This document shows positions 13,120 to 24,111 of a DNA stretch of 64,000 bases, one piece after another. The DNA lies in the NCBI RefSeq assembly GCF_041146795.1, contig NC_135170.1, positions 36,542,659 through 36,606,658 on the forward strand, given 5' to 3'. The stretch comes from Maylandia zebra (Eukaryota; Chordata; Actinopteri; Cichliformes; Cichlidae). Positions within the stretch are counted from its first letter, which is position 1, and each line of letters opens with the position of its first letter. The notes under the pieces were generated by a model. It was not told where the DNA came from, made no database searches, and was given only the letters and a program-made list of their open reading frames with translations. Made by a program: the position numbers and the translations under genes.

Positions 13120-13361
13120 AGTCTAAGGAGCTTGGGAAGAAAAGCGTCGGGACTTCTTTAAGTTTCTTGAAGACGTTTGGTCCGAGAAGCTTCTTCAGTT
13201 TTCAGAGCAACTAGTGCAGAGTCCAAGGTTTTAAGCCCTGTGAGAGTTTTTCTAAAGGGGTCGCTGACCCACTGTCTTAAAACATCTATAATAATTGTAA
13301 AAAATAAAATTGGCTACGTCGCGTAGCGAATGTAACTCCCGCGATAAACGAGGGACTGCTG
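13120..13361. repeat. Fragments of a Penelope-like terminal repeat and of a TcMar-type MITE
   Basis: 13120-13240 is a diverged copy of the terminal arm of the Penelope-like element at 46883-48303 (AAGAAAAGCGTC, CTTGAAGACGTTT, GAGAAGCTTCTTCAG). 13299-13361 matches the right half of the MITE at 35654-35963 (AAATAAAATTGGCTAC, CCCGCGATAAACGAGGGAC), ending CTG before TA. Both are remnants. Confidence 0.65.
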
Positions 13362-14690
13362 TATTATTAATAGTAGAGTCTGGGACATCTAATTGATTAA
13401 CATCCACATTGATTATCATGCACTATTATTTTTGTTCAAGGAGAGCAAAAACTATAAAACTCTCTCAGCTTGTTCGTTGCCAAAAATGGCCACTTTTGTG
13501 TATGTTCACAAAATGCTGTAAAATGTGTATTTATTAAAACATTTATCTACTTTTACCGACTTGACTCTTTAAATTAGCTCCAGTCCTTTTCATTAAAACC
13601 AAAATTGTATCTACATTCTTTTTTTACTCTTTAAATGCCAGTTAGGTTATATATAGTACCAGTACCGTTTCAGATAAAAAGGTGATAAAGTCCTAATGGT
13701 TTCATAAATCTTCCTATTTATTTATTTTCATATAAGCATCGGGGACAAGGCTGTCTTGCAATTGTTGAGGTTCACTAGTGTGCGCCCTATTTCTTCCAGG
13801 ATGACTCTTCATTTGTAGGTTTTAGTGGACTCTTAGTACTGTGAAGTGGTTTTCATGAGACAAAGGCTTGTATTCCAAGATCTGGGAGACTGTAGAAATG
13901 AGCAGTAATTCCCTTCTTACCATCTTTCCAGAAAAATAAGTGATCTGGAAGCTGTTACGCTTACTTACAGCAGCAGCACTTTCTGTACCTGCATAAACTC
14001 CAGGACACATTTACTAACGGTGTTTGTTGCTGTATGTGCTGCAGCTTTGAATCTTTTATTAATATATATTTTGGCTATGGTGTCTTGTTATGAAATGCAC
14101 AAGAGTAAAAGTGTTTTTAGCATGCGGTCAAAGCTAAGTTTGACTGGGAAACTCAAAGCTCAATAGTCTGTATCAACAAAAATTCACTGCAGCCTGTGTA
14201 ATATTTGATGCGTCATAATTTATTCCAGTCTATCTTGCAAATACATGTTTGCGTTACAATGTCACGCACAAACACACGCAACTATTAGATCCTTAAGATT
14301 AAACCTGTGTCATTCTTTTGATCCACTGCAGTGTAGTAGTCACAAAAAAAAGAAGTGAAGTGGCCAAAAATGGCCAGGATAGAGATCAAAGGGTTAATTC
14401 GTAAAATGTCTAAAAATATTATTGATTACAGGATAATACATTACTGTTAATAGCAACTGTAAGCTTTTTACTTTGAAGTTACAAGTATAAACAATGCTGT
14501 TACATTTACACTTACATTTTTTACTATAAGTATGGACATAAAACAAGTGAACAACATTTTATAATAAGCTTAATTGGAATTCTGTACACTGGAAAACAAC
14601 CAACAACACATAAAAAACACAAACAAACAGCCAGTGCCTTCATCTGTCCGTTAAGTGTCAAACATCACATTGACCCGTAGTCCCTGCTCG
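13362..14690. other. AT-rich intergenic DNA, possible decayed DNA element
   Basis: No gene is supported. A near-palindromic motif GCCAAAAATGGCCA occurs near 13480 and again near 14362. The right copy is followed by GGGTTAA, which resembles a piggyBac end, but the matching left TTAACCC end was not found. Confidence 0.25.
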
Positions 14691-14794
14691 TCAGCACATG
14701 CTTTTAAAAAGAGCTCCATGTCCTCTGCAAACTGAAAAACAAAGAGGAAGAAGTCCCTCTACACAAAAACACTGCAGATGACAGGCCAGGCAAA

Positions 14795-15925
14795 CATCTA
14801 TTGACCTGGTCCAGAAACTGTCTCACCTGGGACTCTCCACCCCCATCTGCCTCTGGATCAAGGACTTCCTGACAAATAGACCACAGTCTGTCAGACTCGG
14901 CCCCCACCGGTCCAGCACCATCACACTCAGCACCGGGTCTCCACAAGGATGTGTTTTGAGTCCCCTCCTGTTTACGCTCTACACATCCGACTGCTCCCAT
15001 ACCCATCTCTCAAACACCATCATAAAGTTCGCGGATGACACCACAGTGGTTGGACTCATCTCAAGGGGGGATGAGTCGGACTACAGAGATGAGGTCAACA
15101 GACTGACTGAGTGGTGTTCAGTTAACAACCTCCAACTGAACACCACGAAAACTAAAGAACTTATCTTGGACTTCAGGAAGGGCAGAGCGGACCCGGCCCC
15201 ACTTTACATTCACGGGAGCTGTGTGGAGAGGGTACACTCCATGAGGTTTCTGGGCGTGCAGATCTCTGATGACCTCTCCTGGACTGCAAATACTACAGCG
15301 GTGGTTAAAAAGGCCCAGCAGCGTCTCCACTTTCTGAGAGTGCTCAGGAGGAACAACCTGGAGGAGAGGCTGCTGGTGACATTTTACAGAGCCACCATAG
15401 AGAGCATCCTAACGTACGGCATAACAACATGGTATGCAGGGTGCTCAGCTGCAGACAGGAAAGTACTGCAGAGGGTCACCAACACAGCCCAGAAGATCAC
15501 TGGCTGCTCTCTGCCCAGCCTGGAGGTCACTGCAAACTCTCGGTACCTCAGCAGAGCTGGCAATATCATCAAGGACCACTCTCACCCCAGCAACCAACTG
15601 TTTGAACTATTACCGTCAGGCCGACGGTACAGGTCACATAAAACCAGAACAAACAGATTCAGGGATAGCTTCTTTCCCAGAGCTATCACCGTAGTAAATA
15701 AGCACAAAAACAACTGAACCTATTCCATACAGTCACTGTCATTATATTATGCTGCTATTCATACTGTCATCATATTAATGCTGCTATCCTGTATATATTG
15801 TACATACTATTGTTTGAGTACTTACGATTGTTTTTTTTGTACTTTTTATATTTTACATTTATATTTATTATTGAAACTTGCACCAAGGGAGTGGCACTCC
15901 AATTTCGTTGTACTCTGTACAATGT
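14795..15925 (+). mobile_element. 5'-truncated LINE: reverse transcriptase C-terminal half and 3' UTR
   Basis: The open frame encodes [36 protein letters not shown] (the RT catalytic FADD), [29 protein letters not shown] and [11 protein letters not shown], with TGA at 15715-15717. The 3' UTR carries the fish LINE end GGGAGTGGCACTCCAATTTC. Related protein sequence is found on the minus strand at 46543-46758. I think it is a Rex1/Babar-like or related element, but the clade is not certain. The frame lacks the endonuclease and the N-terminal RT, so it is dead. Confidence 0.85.
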
Positions 15926-16023
15926 GAAAAGCAACATTTAAGTCAACAAAGAGACTGCAGAGGTGCTGAAAAGAAGTGCATATTTATAACTTTAACTATG
16001 AGGTATATTTAATACCAACATAC

Positions 16024-16187
16024 CTTTGAAAGGCAAAGCATTTTGAATGTGTCCATTTATTTGCTGCTCAATCTTTGCCCTGACAGCAGGGCTGAGAGTG
16101 GGGCGCAGAGGGCAGCGAAACAGCCAACACGTGGTGCACTCCTGCAATTCTGGCTTGGAGGCAGAATTCCAAATGTGATATGTGCAT
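16024..16187 (-). other. Exon-like open segment of unknown origin
   Basis: On the minus strand a 164-nt segment is open in one frame. It has a pyrimidine-rich acceptor (TTTCTCTCTGTTTTAG) before it and a GTATGT donor after it. The predicted peptide contains cysteines and ends near IEQQINGHIQNALPFK. The next in-phase acceptor (15966) would need an intron of only 58 nt, which is short for fish, so a complete gene model could not be built. It could be a real exon, a transposon exon or chance. Confidence 0.25.
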
Positions 16188-16921
16188 CTAAAACAGAGAG
16201 AAACAGATAAACACCATATACACCTTTAAGTTCAGGTTTTAGCAGAAATAACACGTTACAGTTAGCATGTAAGAGATTTGGGGAGAAAATTCTTTACAAA
16301 AACATAATTTACAAGACACTTAATTGTGACATACGTATCTATTGACATATAACAGACAATTGAACAAAGGCTAACTCAAATCTGGGCAATAAAAAAGCAG
16401 AACAGAATGGAATAGAGAATATTAGTATTTATAAATGTATGAATCTCTTTGTGACAAACTTTACAATGTTGATGCAGGTGGAATGAGAGACATGAATAAA
16501 GCACAATATGCAGTAAATGGAACGATGTGCATTGATGTCAGATACTGAAAAGCAGTGAAGTGAATTTGTTCAATAACAAGCAAAAATCAAATACATTTGA
16601 AAGGGACCACTAAATGCTAGTCAGAGGTGTTAAAAGTGCACACATTCCTTACTTAAGTTTAGATACCTCGGGGGTCTGACTGTTGTTGTAACGCTAACAA
16701 AGTGCCAACATCAGTGTAAGCAAAGTAGATGATTCCTAGAATTATATAATTATTAACAGCAAATTTATACATGGAAGACTCTGTACCAACCTTTACGATC
16801 GATTTGCAAGGTTAATGATCCATGCAGGAACGAGACAAAAAAAAAAAATCCACGCGGGAACGTATTTCCGCCTACTGTGGAGGTCACATGTTTCCGGTTA
16901 GTGTGGAGGTCCCAATATGGC
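16188..16921. other. Intergenic, no feature supported
   Basis: AT-rich sequence without coding signal. Near 16800-16900 are A-rich tracts and CCGGTTAGTGTGGAGG. The 9 bases GCTCCCCAG at 16922-16930 are the left target duplication of the LINE that follows. Confidence 0.4.
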
Positions 16922-17070
16922 GCTCCCCAGTGGCTTTTTTATTTTTTATTTTTTTTATTTTATTTTTTTTATTGACAAAGCACAAAATACAGATATACAA
17001 ATACAAAATAGCAAACACAATGTCAGGGGGTTCGTATAAAAAAGCACAATAGACACAGTCTATTATAGAA

Positions 17071-20000
17071 TCACATGATATTGAACAGGGAACATAGGTT
17101 TATGGTTTTGACAGCTTTTTGATTTTGAGAATGTTGTATGGTTTTAACATATTGTTTGGTTTCATTTAAAAAGCAACGAAAGGATGGTTTTGCGTTAGAA
17201 AATTTCGACTTATGTATATGAAATTTGGCCAATAATATCAATAAGTTAATCAAATAAAATTCGTTTGCCCTGTGCATGGGGTACTTAAAGAAACCAAACA
17301 ATATTTTCTCGTAACAAAGAGAGAACTCAGAAAGGATAAAGGAAACAACAAAAACACAAAATTCTTGCCAGAAAAGATTCGTGTATAAGCATGACCAAAA
17401 TAAATGAGAAATATCTTCCTTCACACAACTACAAAATGTACAGTTAATATCAATGTCCTTTTTATAACGTACAAGAAAAGACCTAGTTGGATAAAAACGA
17501 TGAATAACTTTAAAAGATATTTCCTTTACTTTGTTATTTAATAGAAATTTCGACGGTAAGGTCCAAATCTTCTCCCATTCCAGGTCCTGGTATAAGTTAT
17601 TCCAGTAGGCGACAGCCGCTGGGACACAAGTTCTGTCTTTTTGAAACAGAGTTCGTATTTCACGGTTGTTTTTTCTCCTTACAGAGGGGAAACACACCTG
17701 ACCGACATAAGTAACAGCAGGATCCAGTGGTAAAGGGGTCAAATCACTAACAACAAGATTTCTAAACAACATTAAGACCCCAGCAGGGATAGCATCAAAC
17801 ACTATGGCATATTCCTTTGGTGGAACAGGAAGACCATATGTATTCAAAAATTCTGAGTAAGAGAGTAAACCTCCAACAGGATTTATAAGTTGTGCAACAC
17901 GATGAATCCCATTATCAAACCAATTACTTAAAAACACAGATTTATGTTTGTATAAAATGTCTCTATTGTTCCAAATATAGTATCTATGTGGAGAAAAGTT
18001 GTGTTTATAAATCAATGACCAGGAAAGAAGCATTTGTTTATGAAAGTTGGATAGTTTTAAAGGGATTTTATCGATATTGTAATTACAAAGCAAAAGAAAG
18101 TTAAGACCACCAATTTTTGAGAAAATATAATTGGGAATAAAGTTCCAAATTGAGGTTGGGTTCCTGAAAAATTGTTTAATCCAGTTTATTTTAAACACAT
18201 TGTTTAATGAGGAGAAGTCAAGAAAGTTTACTCCACCATGTTGGTATGAGCTGGATAAAACTGATCTTTTAATATAATGAATTCTATTCTTCCATATGAA
18301 ATTATAAATAAGTCTGTCAATATCTGCCAGGGTTTCTTTATTTACATCAAGAGACAAAGCAGCATAAGTTAGACGAGATAAACTCTCTGCTTTCACCAGT
18401 AAAACTCTCCCTTTAATGGATAAATCCCGCTGCAGCCAAGCATTTAGCTTTTGTTGTGTTTTGTCCAAAATTGGAGTGAAATTAAGGGAGCACCTGGTGG
18501 ATTGATTTTTATTAATGACTATACCAAGGTAAGTGACAGACTCTTTCACTGGGATGCCAGCAATAGATAGACTGGTACAATTTCTAAGGGCAAGCAGTTC
18601 ACATTTGCCAATGTTTAGGTGGAGTCCTGAAGCTAAAGAAAAGGCATTAATTGTGTTAATAGCCATCTGCACCTGTGAAGCATTTTTTAAAAAGAGAGTG
18701 GTATCATCAGCAAGTTGACTAATGAATATTTCTTCATCTGCAATTGTTATACCTTTCAGAGGACTGCGTTTAATATAATCAGAGAGGAGTTGAGCACAGA
18801 TGAGAAATAAGTATGGGGAGATGGGGCAGCCTTGCCTGATACCGCGGTTCAAGTTAAACCTAGGTGATGTACCTGCTTGTAGTTTGATGGAGCAATTCAC
18901 ATTTTTGTACATTGTTTTAATTGCATTCTGAAAATAAGGACCAAAGCCAAATTTGTCCAAAGCCTGAAAAATAAAACCATGTTCAATCGTGTCAAACGCT
19001 TTGCAGAAATCTACAAATAAGATAAAGCTATCATCCCTACACAAATCTGCATAATCAATTAGGTCAGAAACAAGTCTGATGTTGTTGGATATGTGTCTGT
19101 TAGCCATAAAGCCAGACTGAGTTTCATCAATAATATCATTCAAAACAAAGATCTGAGCTAGGATCTTATAATCATTATTAAGGAGGCAAATTGGCCTCCA
19201 ATTGTCAATATAAGTGGGATCTTTCTTTGGCTTTGGGATTAGGGTTAACAGACCTTGTGATAAAGTGGGGGGAAGAGACTGATTTATAAGACTTTCAATG
19301 TATATATTAAGAAGAAATGGAGCCAGTTGATCTGCAAAAGTAATGTAAAATTCAGAGGTTAAGCCATCGGTTCCTGAGGATTTATTAAGTTTAAGACGTC
19401 GAATAGCAGGTAGCACTTCACTAATAGATATCGGCCTATCACAGAAACTCATCTGATCTTCTTTAACTGTTCGCACATCAGGGATTTGTTCCATAAAGTT
19501 CAGAGCAGCACTCTCATCAAACTCTGACTTGTATAAATTTCTATAAAAATTGGAGCAATAGGTGGAGACTTTTCGGGGATCATCAGTTATAATACCGTCA
19601 ATATTAAGTCTCCGAACACAACCAAGTTTAGAACGAGATTTCTCTAATTTAAAAAAATAGGATGAGTGTTGTTCACCTTCTTCTAACCATCTTCTCCTTG
19701 ATCTCACAAAGGCTCCCTCTGCTTTCAGTTTATAAATATCATTTAACTTACTCTGTTGCAAAGCTAAGTCAGTTTTATCTTCTTCAGATAGGTTCTCTGG
19801 TGGGATCTGAGTGAGAGCAGATATCCTAGTAATTACATTAATTTCTTCATTTTTCCTCTGTTTTGCTGCAGATGAGCCATACTCTCTTAAATATTTAGCG
19901 GCTTCAAATTTAAAGAGTTCCCAGTTTTGACAGTAGAGATGACTGGTTAGGGCTTTATCCCAGAAACGTTTGATTAATGACAAAATATCTTCAAGCACTT

Positions 20001-20469
20001 TTTCATGTTTTAGAAGGGAGTTATTAAGTTTCCAGTAGCAGCTCCTACAAGTTTGGGCAGCATTAGTATTGAAAAAGACCTGAAGTGATACCGCTTTGTG
20101 ATCCGTGAGTGGAGTTGGCATTATATTGGCTATAACATTATCCCTATTTAAGCAATCAGAAATTAACCAGAAGTCAATACGGGATTTAGAAGAGTTGGAT
20201 TTGTTACTCCATGTAAATAGTCTGGCTTTAGGGTTTTTAAATCTCCAAATGTCTATTAAATGAAACTTTTGCATGAATGTATTTAAACAACAGGACAGAG
20301 AGTTATTTGAGCTAGGTGGCCATCTGTCTAGTGAAGGATCTGGAGCAATGTTAAAATCGCCTCCAACTAATAACAGGAGATTCGGGTATTTGGATAACCA
20401 GAACAAAAAGCATGTTTCAAGGGCATCCAGTAAGAAGTCATTATCAGACTTAGAATTAAAACCATACAC
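17071..20469 (-). CDS. LINE ORF2: endonuclease C-terminal part, reverse transcriptase, zinc-finger tail (1132 aa open)
   Basis: Polyprotein for target-primed reverse transcription. In order: endonuclease C-terminal half (VGGDFNIAPDPSLDRW; SRIDFWLISD; TPLTDHKAVSLQVF), RT fingers and palm (GTDGLTSEFYITF, SLPPTLSQGLLTLIPKPKKD, RPICLLNNDYKILA, ILFVDFCKAFDTIEHGFIFQ, GIRQGCPISPYLFLI, ISQLADDTTLFLKN) and a C-terminal Cys/His finger (CTFCSCVKEDISHLFWSC). The endonuclease N terminus continues in another frame at 20723-20490 (FVFFQESHSVIKDT). The segment after NDYKILA looks about ten residues shorter than the usual L1 pattern before IIDETQSGF, so an in-frame deletion is likely. This is a transposon protein, not a host gene. 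Confidence 0.9.
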   Translation of the reverse strand: MYGFNSKSDNDFLLDALETCFLFWLSKYPNLLLLVGGDFNIAPDPSLDRWPPSSNNSLSCCLNTFMQKFHLIDIWRFKNPKARLFTWSNKSNSSKSRIDFWLISDCLNRDNVIANIMPTPLTDHKAVSLQVFFNTNAAQTCRSCYWKLNNSLLKHEKVLEDILSLIKRFWDKALTSHLYCQNWELFKFEAAKYLREYGSSAAKQRKNEEINVITRISALTQIPPENLSEEDKTDLALQQSKLNDIYKLKAEGAFVRSRRRWLEEGEQHSSYFFKLEKSRSKLGCVRRLNIDGIITDDPRKVSTYCSNFYRNLYKSEFDESAALNFMEQIPDVRTVKEDQMSFCDRPISISEVLPAIRRLKLNKSSGTDGLTSEFYITFADQLAPFLLNIYIESLINQSLPPTLSQGLLTLIPKPKKDPTYIDNWRPICLLNNDYKILAQIFVLNDIIDETQSGFMANRHISNNIRLVSDLIDYADLCRDDSFILFVDFCKAFDTIEHGFIFQALDKFGFGPYFQNAIKTMYKNVNCSIKLQAGTSPRFNLNRGIRQGCPISPYLFLICAQLLSDYIKRSPLKGITIADEEIFISQLADDTTLFLKNASQVQMAINTINAFSLASGLHLNIGKCELLALRNCTSLSIAGIPVKESVTYLGIVINKNQSTRCSLNFTPILDKTQQKLNAWLQRDLSIKGRVLLVKAESLSRLTYAALSLDVNKETLADIDRLIYNFIWKNRIHYIKRSVLSSSYQHGGVNFLDFSSLNNVFKINWIKQFFRNPTSIWNFIPNYIFSKIGGLNFLLLCNYNIDKIPLKLSNFHKQMLLSWSLIYKHNFSPHRYYIWNNRDILYKHKSVFLSNWFDNGIHRVAQLINPVGGLLSYSEFLNTYGLPVPPKEYAIVFDAIPAGVLMLFRNLVVSDLTPLPLDPAVTYVGQVCFPSVRRKNNREIRTLFQKDRTCVPAAVAYWNNLYQDLEWEKIWTLPSKFLLNNKVKEISFKVIHRFYPTRSFLVRYKKDIDINCTFCSCVKEDISHLFWSCLYTNLFWQEFCVFVVSFILSEFSLCYEKILFGFFKYPMHRANEFYLINLLILLAKFHIHKSKFSNAKPSFRCFLNETKQYVKTIQHSQNQKAVKTINLCSLFNIM

Positions 20470-20481
20470 GTTGGCAAGAAG

Positions 20482-20800
20482 AAGTGTACCATCATGTTGA
20501 CAATCATTAACACATAGTGTCCTTCTGAGTCCATTTCAGAGTGCATAACATTCCCATTAAATTTGTTCTTCAGAGTAGTAACTCCTGCCGATCTTTCTGA
20601 TCCATGTGAGAACCATAGGTCCTTGCCCCACTGTGTTTTCCAAAAAGCAGTATCCTTAATAACAGAATGTGATTCTTGAAAAAAAACAAAGTCAGTATTC
20701 TGTTGATTTGCAAACAAAAACAAAGCTTTTCGCTTAACAGTGTCTCTTAAACCCCTGACATTGAGAGAACAAAGTGATATAGACAGTGCGGCTTTAACAC
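20482..20800 (-). pseudogene. LINE ORF2 N-terminal endonuclease segment, out of frame
   Basis: The minus-strand frame at 20723-20490 encodes FVFFQESHSVIKDTAFWKTQ and GHYVLMIVN, the start of the apurinic endonuclease domain. Upstream codons read toward CSLNVRGLRDTVKRKA at about 20790-20740, the usual ORF2 start region. One frameshift near 20480 separates it from the main ORF2 frame. Confidence 0.75.
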
Positions 20801-20907
20801 AAAATAATGAACAGTTTACTTCCCATAGTTAACGTGGAACTGGTATTAACTTTTATCCTGAACCTCAAAATTGTAAACAACCCCTCTGACATCTTTAACT
20901 TTATACC

Positions 20908-21867
20908 TCAAGGAGGGCATGAAACCTCCATCATCGCAGGTGCAGCTTGATCCTCAGGCGAAGTGAGCGTTGGGTGCACCTCTTTCCCCTCAATGATCAC
21001 ACGGACCCCGGCAAAGTGAGCTCTTTTTCCTTCTTTCCTTGCAGCATCAATAAGAGGCCAAAGCTTCTCTCGAATTGCCCTGTCAGCAGAGGACAGATCT
21101 TCAGTGAACCTCATGTAGTTTTCTTTCAGAAAGGAACAGTTTTTAGCTTTTCTCCAGATCAAGTCACGAGCTGATCTTGTCACAAATCGAATGATAACCA
21201 GCCTTGGTTTCTTCTGAGTTTCGCTGTAGCGGCCCAGGCGATGAACTACATCAATGCTGTTTTTGAATCCTGCACTTGTTTCCCCGGCAACAGTGCAGCA
21301 GATGTCAAGTACTTTTCTGGTGATGTCTTCTTGCTTTTGCTCAGGGACACCTGAGAGCCTGAGATTCCATCTCCGATGGTATCTTTCAACTTCGTTGACC
21401 TTCAGTTCTACTTGAGACATTCTGCTGCTGTTTTTTTCACAAGTAGCTTTAACGGTTTTGGTGACATTCTTCAAAGATTCTACTTCCAAGAACATGAAGT
21501 CAATAGACTTCTTCATGGCCTCGATGTTAACAGTATTCTTGCTGATCATAGCCTCCAGATTATCTGAGGGCTCATTAATTAAAGTAGCAATGTTGTTTTG
21601 CACATCAGCAAGAGTTATATCACCTTTGTGTTTTTTACCATCTGGTCTGGCTGGAGTATCGGGATCCGAGTCCGGCAGTGGCATCAGTTCAGGACTTTTG
21701 CTGCGGTTGTAGTCATGTTCGGCAGTCACGGCATTCTTGGGGCTGGTTTTTGAGCCAACAACACCTGTGTTTCTCTCCATTTCCTTGGTTGCTCCTTTGG
21801 TTAGACTTTTAAACTTCATGGGTGTTTCTTTTTCCTTCCTTTTGCTTCCCTGAGTTGCTGAAAACAT
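20908..21867 (-). CDS. LINE ORF1 nucleic-acid-binding protein (319 aa)
   Basis: The L1-type ORF1 protein coats LINE RNA as a chaperone. The N terminus is basic and disordered (KRKEKETPMKFKSL). Residues about 90-160 form a coiled coil (EAMISKNTVNIEAMKKSIDF through MSQVELKVNEVERY). The RRM-like domain begins with RRWNLRLSGVPEQ, and the C-terminal domain includes HRLGRYSETQKKPRLVIIRF and RDLIWRKAKNCSFL. There is no stop or frameshift. It lies about 100 bp upstream of ORF2 on the same strand. Confidence 0.88.
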   Translation of the reverse strand: MFSATQGSKRKEKETPMKFKSLTKGATKEMERNTGVVGSKTSPKNAVTAEHDYNRSKSPELMPLPDSDPDTPARPDGKKHKGDITLADVQNNIATLINEPSDNLEAMISKNTVNIEAMKKSIDFMFLEVESLKNVTKTVKATCEKNSSRMSQVELKVNEVERYHRRWNLRLSGVPEQKQEDITRKVLDICCTVAGETSAGFKNSIDVVHRLGRYSETQKKPRLVIIRFVTRSARDLIWRKAKNCSFLKENYMRFTEDLSSADRAIREKLWPLIDAARKEGKRAHFAGVRVIIEGKEVHPTLTSPEDQAAPAMMEVSCPP

Positions 21868-22051
21868 CGCTGAGGTAACAGAGCTTTCCTGCTGTTAGCT
21901 GAGCTATCGCTTTGCAAAGAGGCTTGGGTCGCGAAAAAGTCCTTTGAAGTATGGTTCAGGAAGCCGTTACTTAGAAATGTTGCATACGTGTACTGAATAA
22001 ACAGTCAGTAGAATAACTCATTTGTGATTCAGAGAAAAAACGACGGCTGAA

Positions 22052-22364
22052 TGGTAAATGGTCTGTATTTATATAGCGCTTTTACTAGTCCCTAAGGACC
22101 CCAAAGCGCTTTACATATCCAGTCATCCACACATTCACACACTGGTGATGGCAGCTACATTGTAGCCACAGCCACCCTGGGGCGCACTGACAGAGGCGAG
22201 GCTGCCGGACACTGGCGCCACCGGGCCCTCTGACCACCACCAGTAGGCAACGGGTGAAGTGTCTTGCCCAAGGACACAACGACCGAGACTGTCCGAGCCA
22301 GGGCTCGAACCGGCAACCTTCCGATTACAAGGCGAACTCCCAACTCTTGAGCCACGATCACCCT
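22052..22364 (-). mobile_element. tRNA-derived SINE, full length
   Basis: On the minus strand it starts GGGTGATCGTGGCTCAAGAG, giving a perfect polymerase III A box (TGGCTCAAGAG), and then a B box GGTTCGAGCCC about 35 nt later. A tRNA-unrelated body follows (CCTTGGGCAAGACACTTCAC; AAAGCGCTTTGGGGTCC) and the tail region TATATAAATACAGACCATTT. It is inserted in the 5' leader of the Tx1/L1-like LINE and is therefore younger than that LINE. It is not a functional tRNA gene. Confidence 0.88.
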
Positions 22365-22473
22365 AAAGGGAAGTAAAACTGCAAAATCCTGCTTAGCCGC
22401 GGAGAAGAGTGTCTACCTCGGTCGCCATCTTGGCTGCTCCCCCACGCTCCCCAGCCAGACCCTTCTCAACGTC

Positions 22474-24076
22474 CCTGTCACTACCCGATTCGTACCGGAA
22501 ACCCGATCGGTACCCCGCATGCGCAAATCTTACGTCACTTCCTCTCTTTGCCAACATTGCGACATTCAATATATTTGAATGATGCGGTTAGCGCCCAGTT
22601 AGCTCCTAGCATTTCTCAACAGCTCTGCCTCCTTTTCGACTGCCCGGGACATTTAAACAATGGATAATCCGTATACAAAGAAATTCATGCTTTTCTCCTC
22701 AAGCGTCCCCCGATTGAGCAACAGCGCCGTAAAATAAGAAGAATGGCGCCTAATTACAGAGTTAATAATGCAGACTTTGTAATATCTCACGTGTAGATTC
22801 ATCAGCCAGATGAAGTGTTTACTGACAATTGACAGTGATAGCGCACATCATCATCACTATTCCAACAATCCTCTCCTCACAGACAAGCATAAACACACTC
22901 GACTATCGCTAAATCAGATTTAACACACGTTTGTAATGACGATAATTCAGTTTATAATAGGGTTCATTCGCTCGGTCAGCAGGTGGCGGTATCCTCGTAC
23001 ACTGGGGAGTAAACTGCCATTAAACGAACAGAAGAAGAAGAAAACATCTGCACATGCGCAGTACGGATCGGGTAGACCCGATTTGTACGGTCAGACTTTA
23101 CACATGCGTGTAAGGCAATCCCCTTACCTCTGTTGAGTTTGATTCAAGGTTATTTGTATTACTCTAAGGCACAAATTAGTCTACCTTCTTTACATCTAAA
23201 CCAGATTCCTTTGACGGATAAAAACTGTAATAATAAAACCATGAACAAGATATTTAAAAACAAATTATTTCACGACTTTAACAGTAACACAAAACTAAAA
23301 GGGAGTAATATTAAAATAACGAACAAATATACGCACTTTTTAAAATGGCCTATCCCCCCCAAAGTCAAAGAAATGCAATTTAAAATAATTAATGGATATT
23401 ACCCAGCAGCTGAAATGCTTAAAAAAAGGTTTGGGTTTGAGGTAGAGCCATGTGGATTTTGTTCACAAAATGCGGAAAGTATTGATCATTTGTTTTTTTC
23501 CTGCTCAGTAACAACTGACTTTTGGCAAGATCTAGTAGACTGGTTGAGTATAAGAATAGATGGGATGACCCCACTGACTCTAACACAAGTTTTATATAAT
23601 AATGGTGATCCATCTAAGGAACTGTCCATGCTACACAAGGTGGTGATAATTATGGGCAAATACCACATACACAAATGCAAATGGAAAAGTAAAAGACCTT
23701 CCCTAACTGTATTGAAAATTGAATTAAAATCTTTTTTGTCATCTTTAGAATTACTGAGGGATTCATGTAAAGAGGCTGCTTTGATATGCGACAATGGGAC
23801 TCAATCTCTATCCTTTTAATGATTGTGTTTTTGGTGTACTAAGTAAGCCACATGTATGTTAAAGTGTTCGCAGAAAGGAAACTGTTATATGTCATAAAAA
23901 TGGCCTTCATATATTTATGTATATGTATATATGTGTTTTTTTTTGTTTTGTTTTTTTTGTTTGCTTTGTTTGTTTTGTTTTTTTTCGTTTGATTTCTTAT
24001 TCAACCTTTTCAAGATGTTGTTGCACAAATGTTGTCTCCCAAGAGATTGTAATATGTGCATAAATTTAATTAAAGT

Positions 24077-24111
<35 letters not shown>

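Larger units (their letters stand above)
16922..22454 (-). mobile_element. Near full-length Tx1/L1-like LINE with ORF1 and ORF2
   Basis: The element occupies about 16931-22445 on the minus strand, bounded by GCTCCCCAG at 16922-16930 and 22446-22454, with a T-rich (polyA) 3' end at 16936-16975. From its 5' end it holds a leader, a nested SINE (22052-22364), ORF1 (21867-20908) and ORF2 (about 20800-17071). Two-ORF structure, an apurinic-type endonuclease and a short A-rich tail are L1/Tx1 traits. ORF2 has one frameshift near 20480, so this copy is not autonomous as it stands. Confidence 0.85.

Noticed and set aside
13470-14395. piggyBac-type element ending GGGTTAA
   Set aside because: Only one possible end was found. 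No left TTAACCC and no transposase are present, so the class is not called.
22290-22364. Possible tRNA gene from A and B boxes
   Set aside because: No anticodon arm or acceptor pairing could be built, and a SINE body follows, so it is a SINE head.
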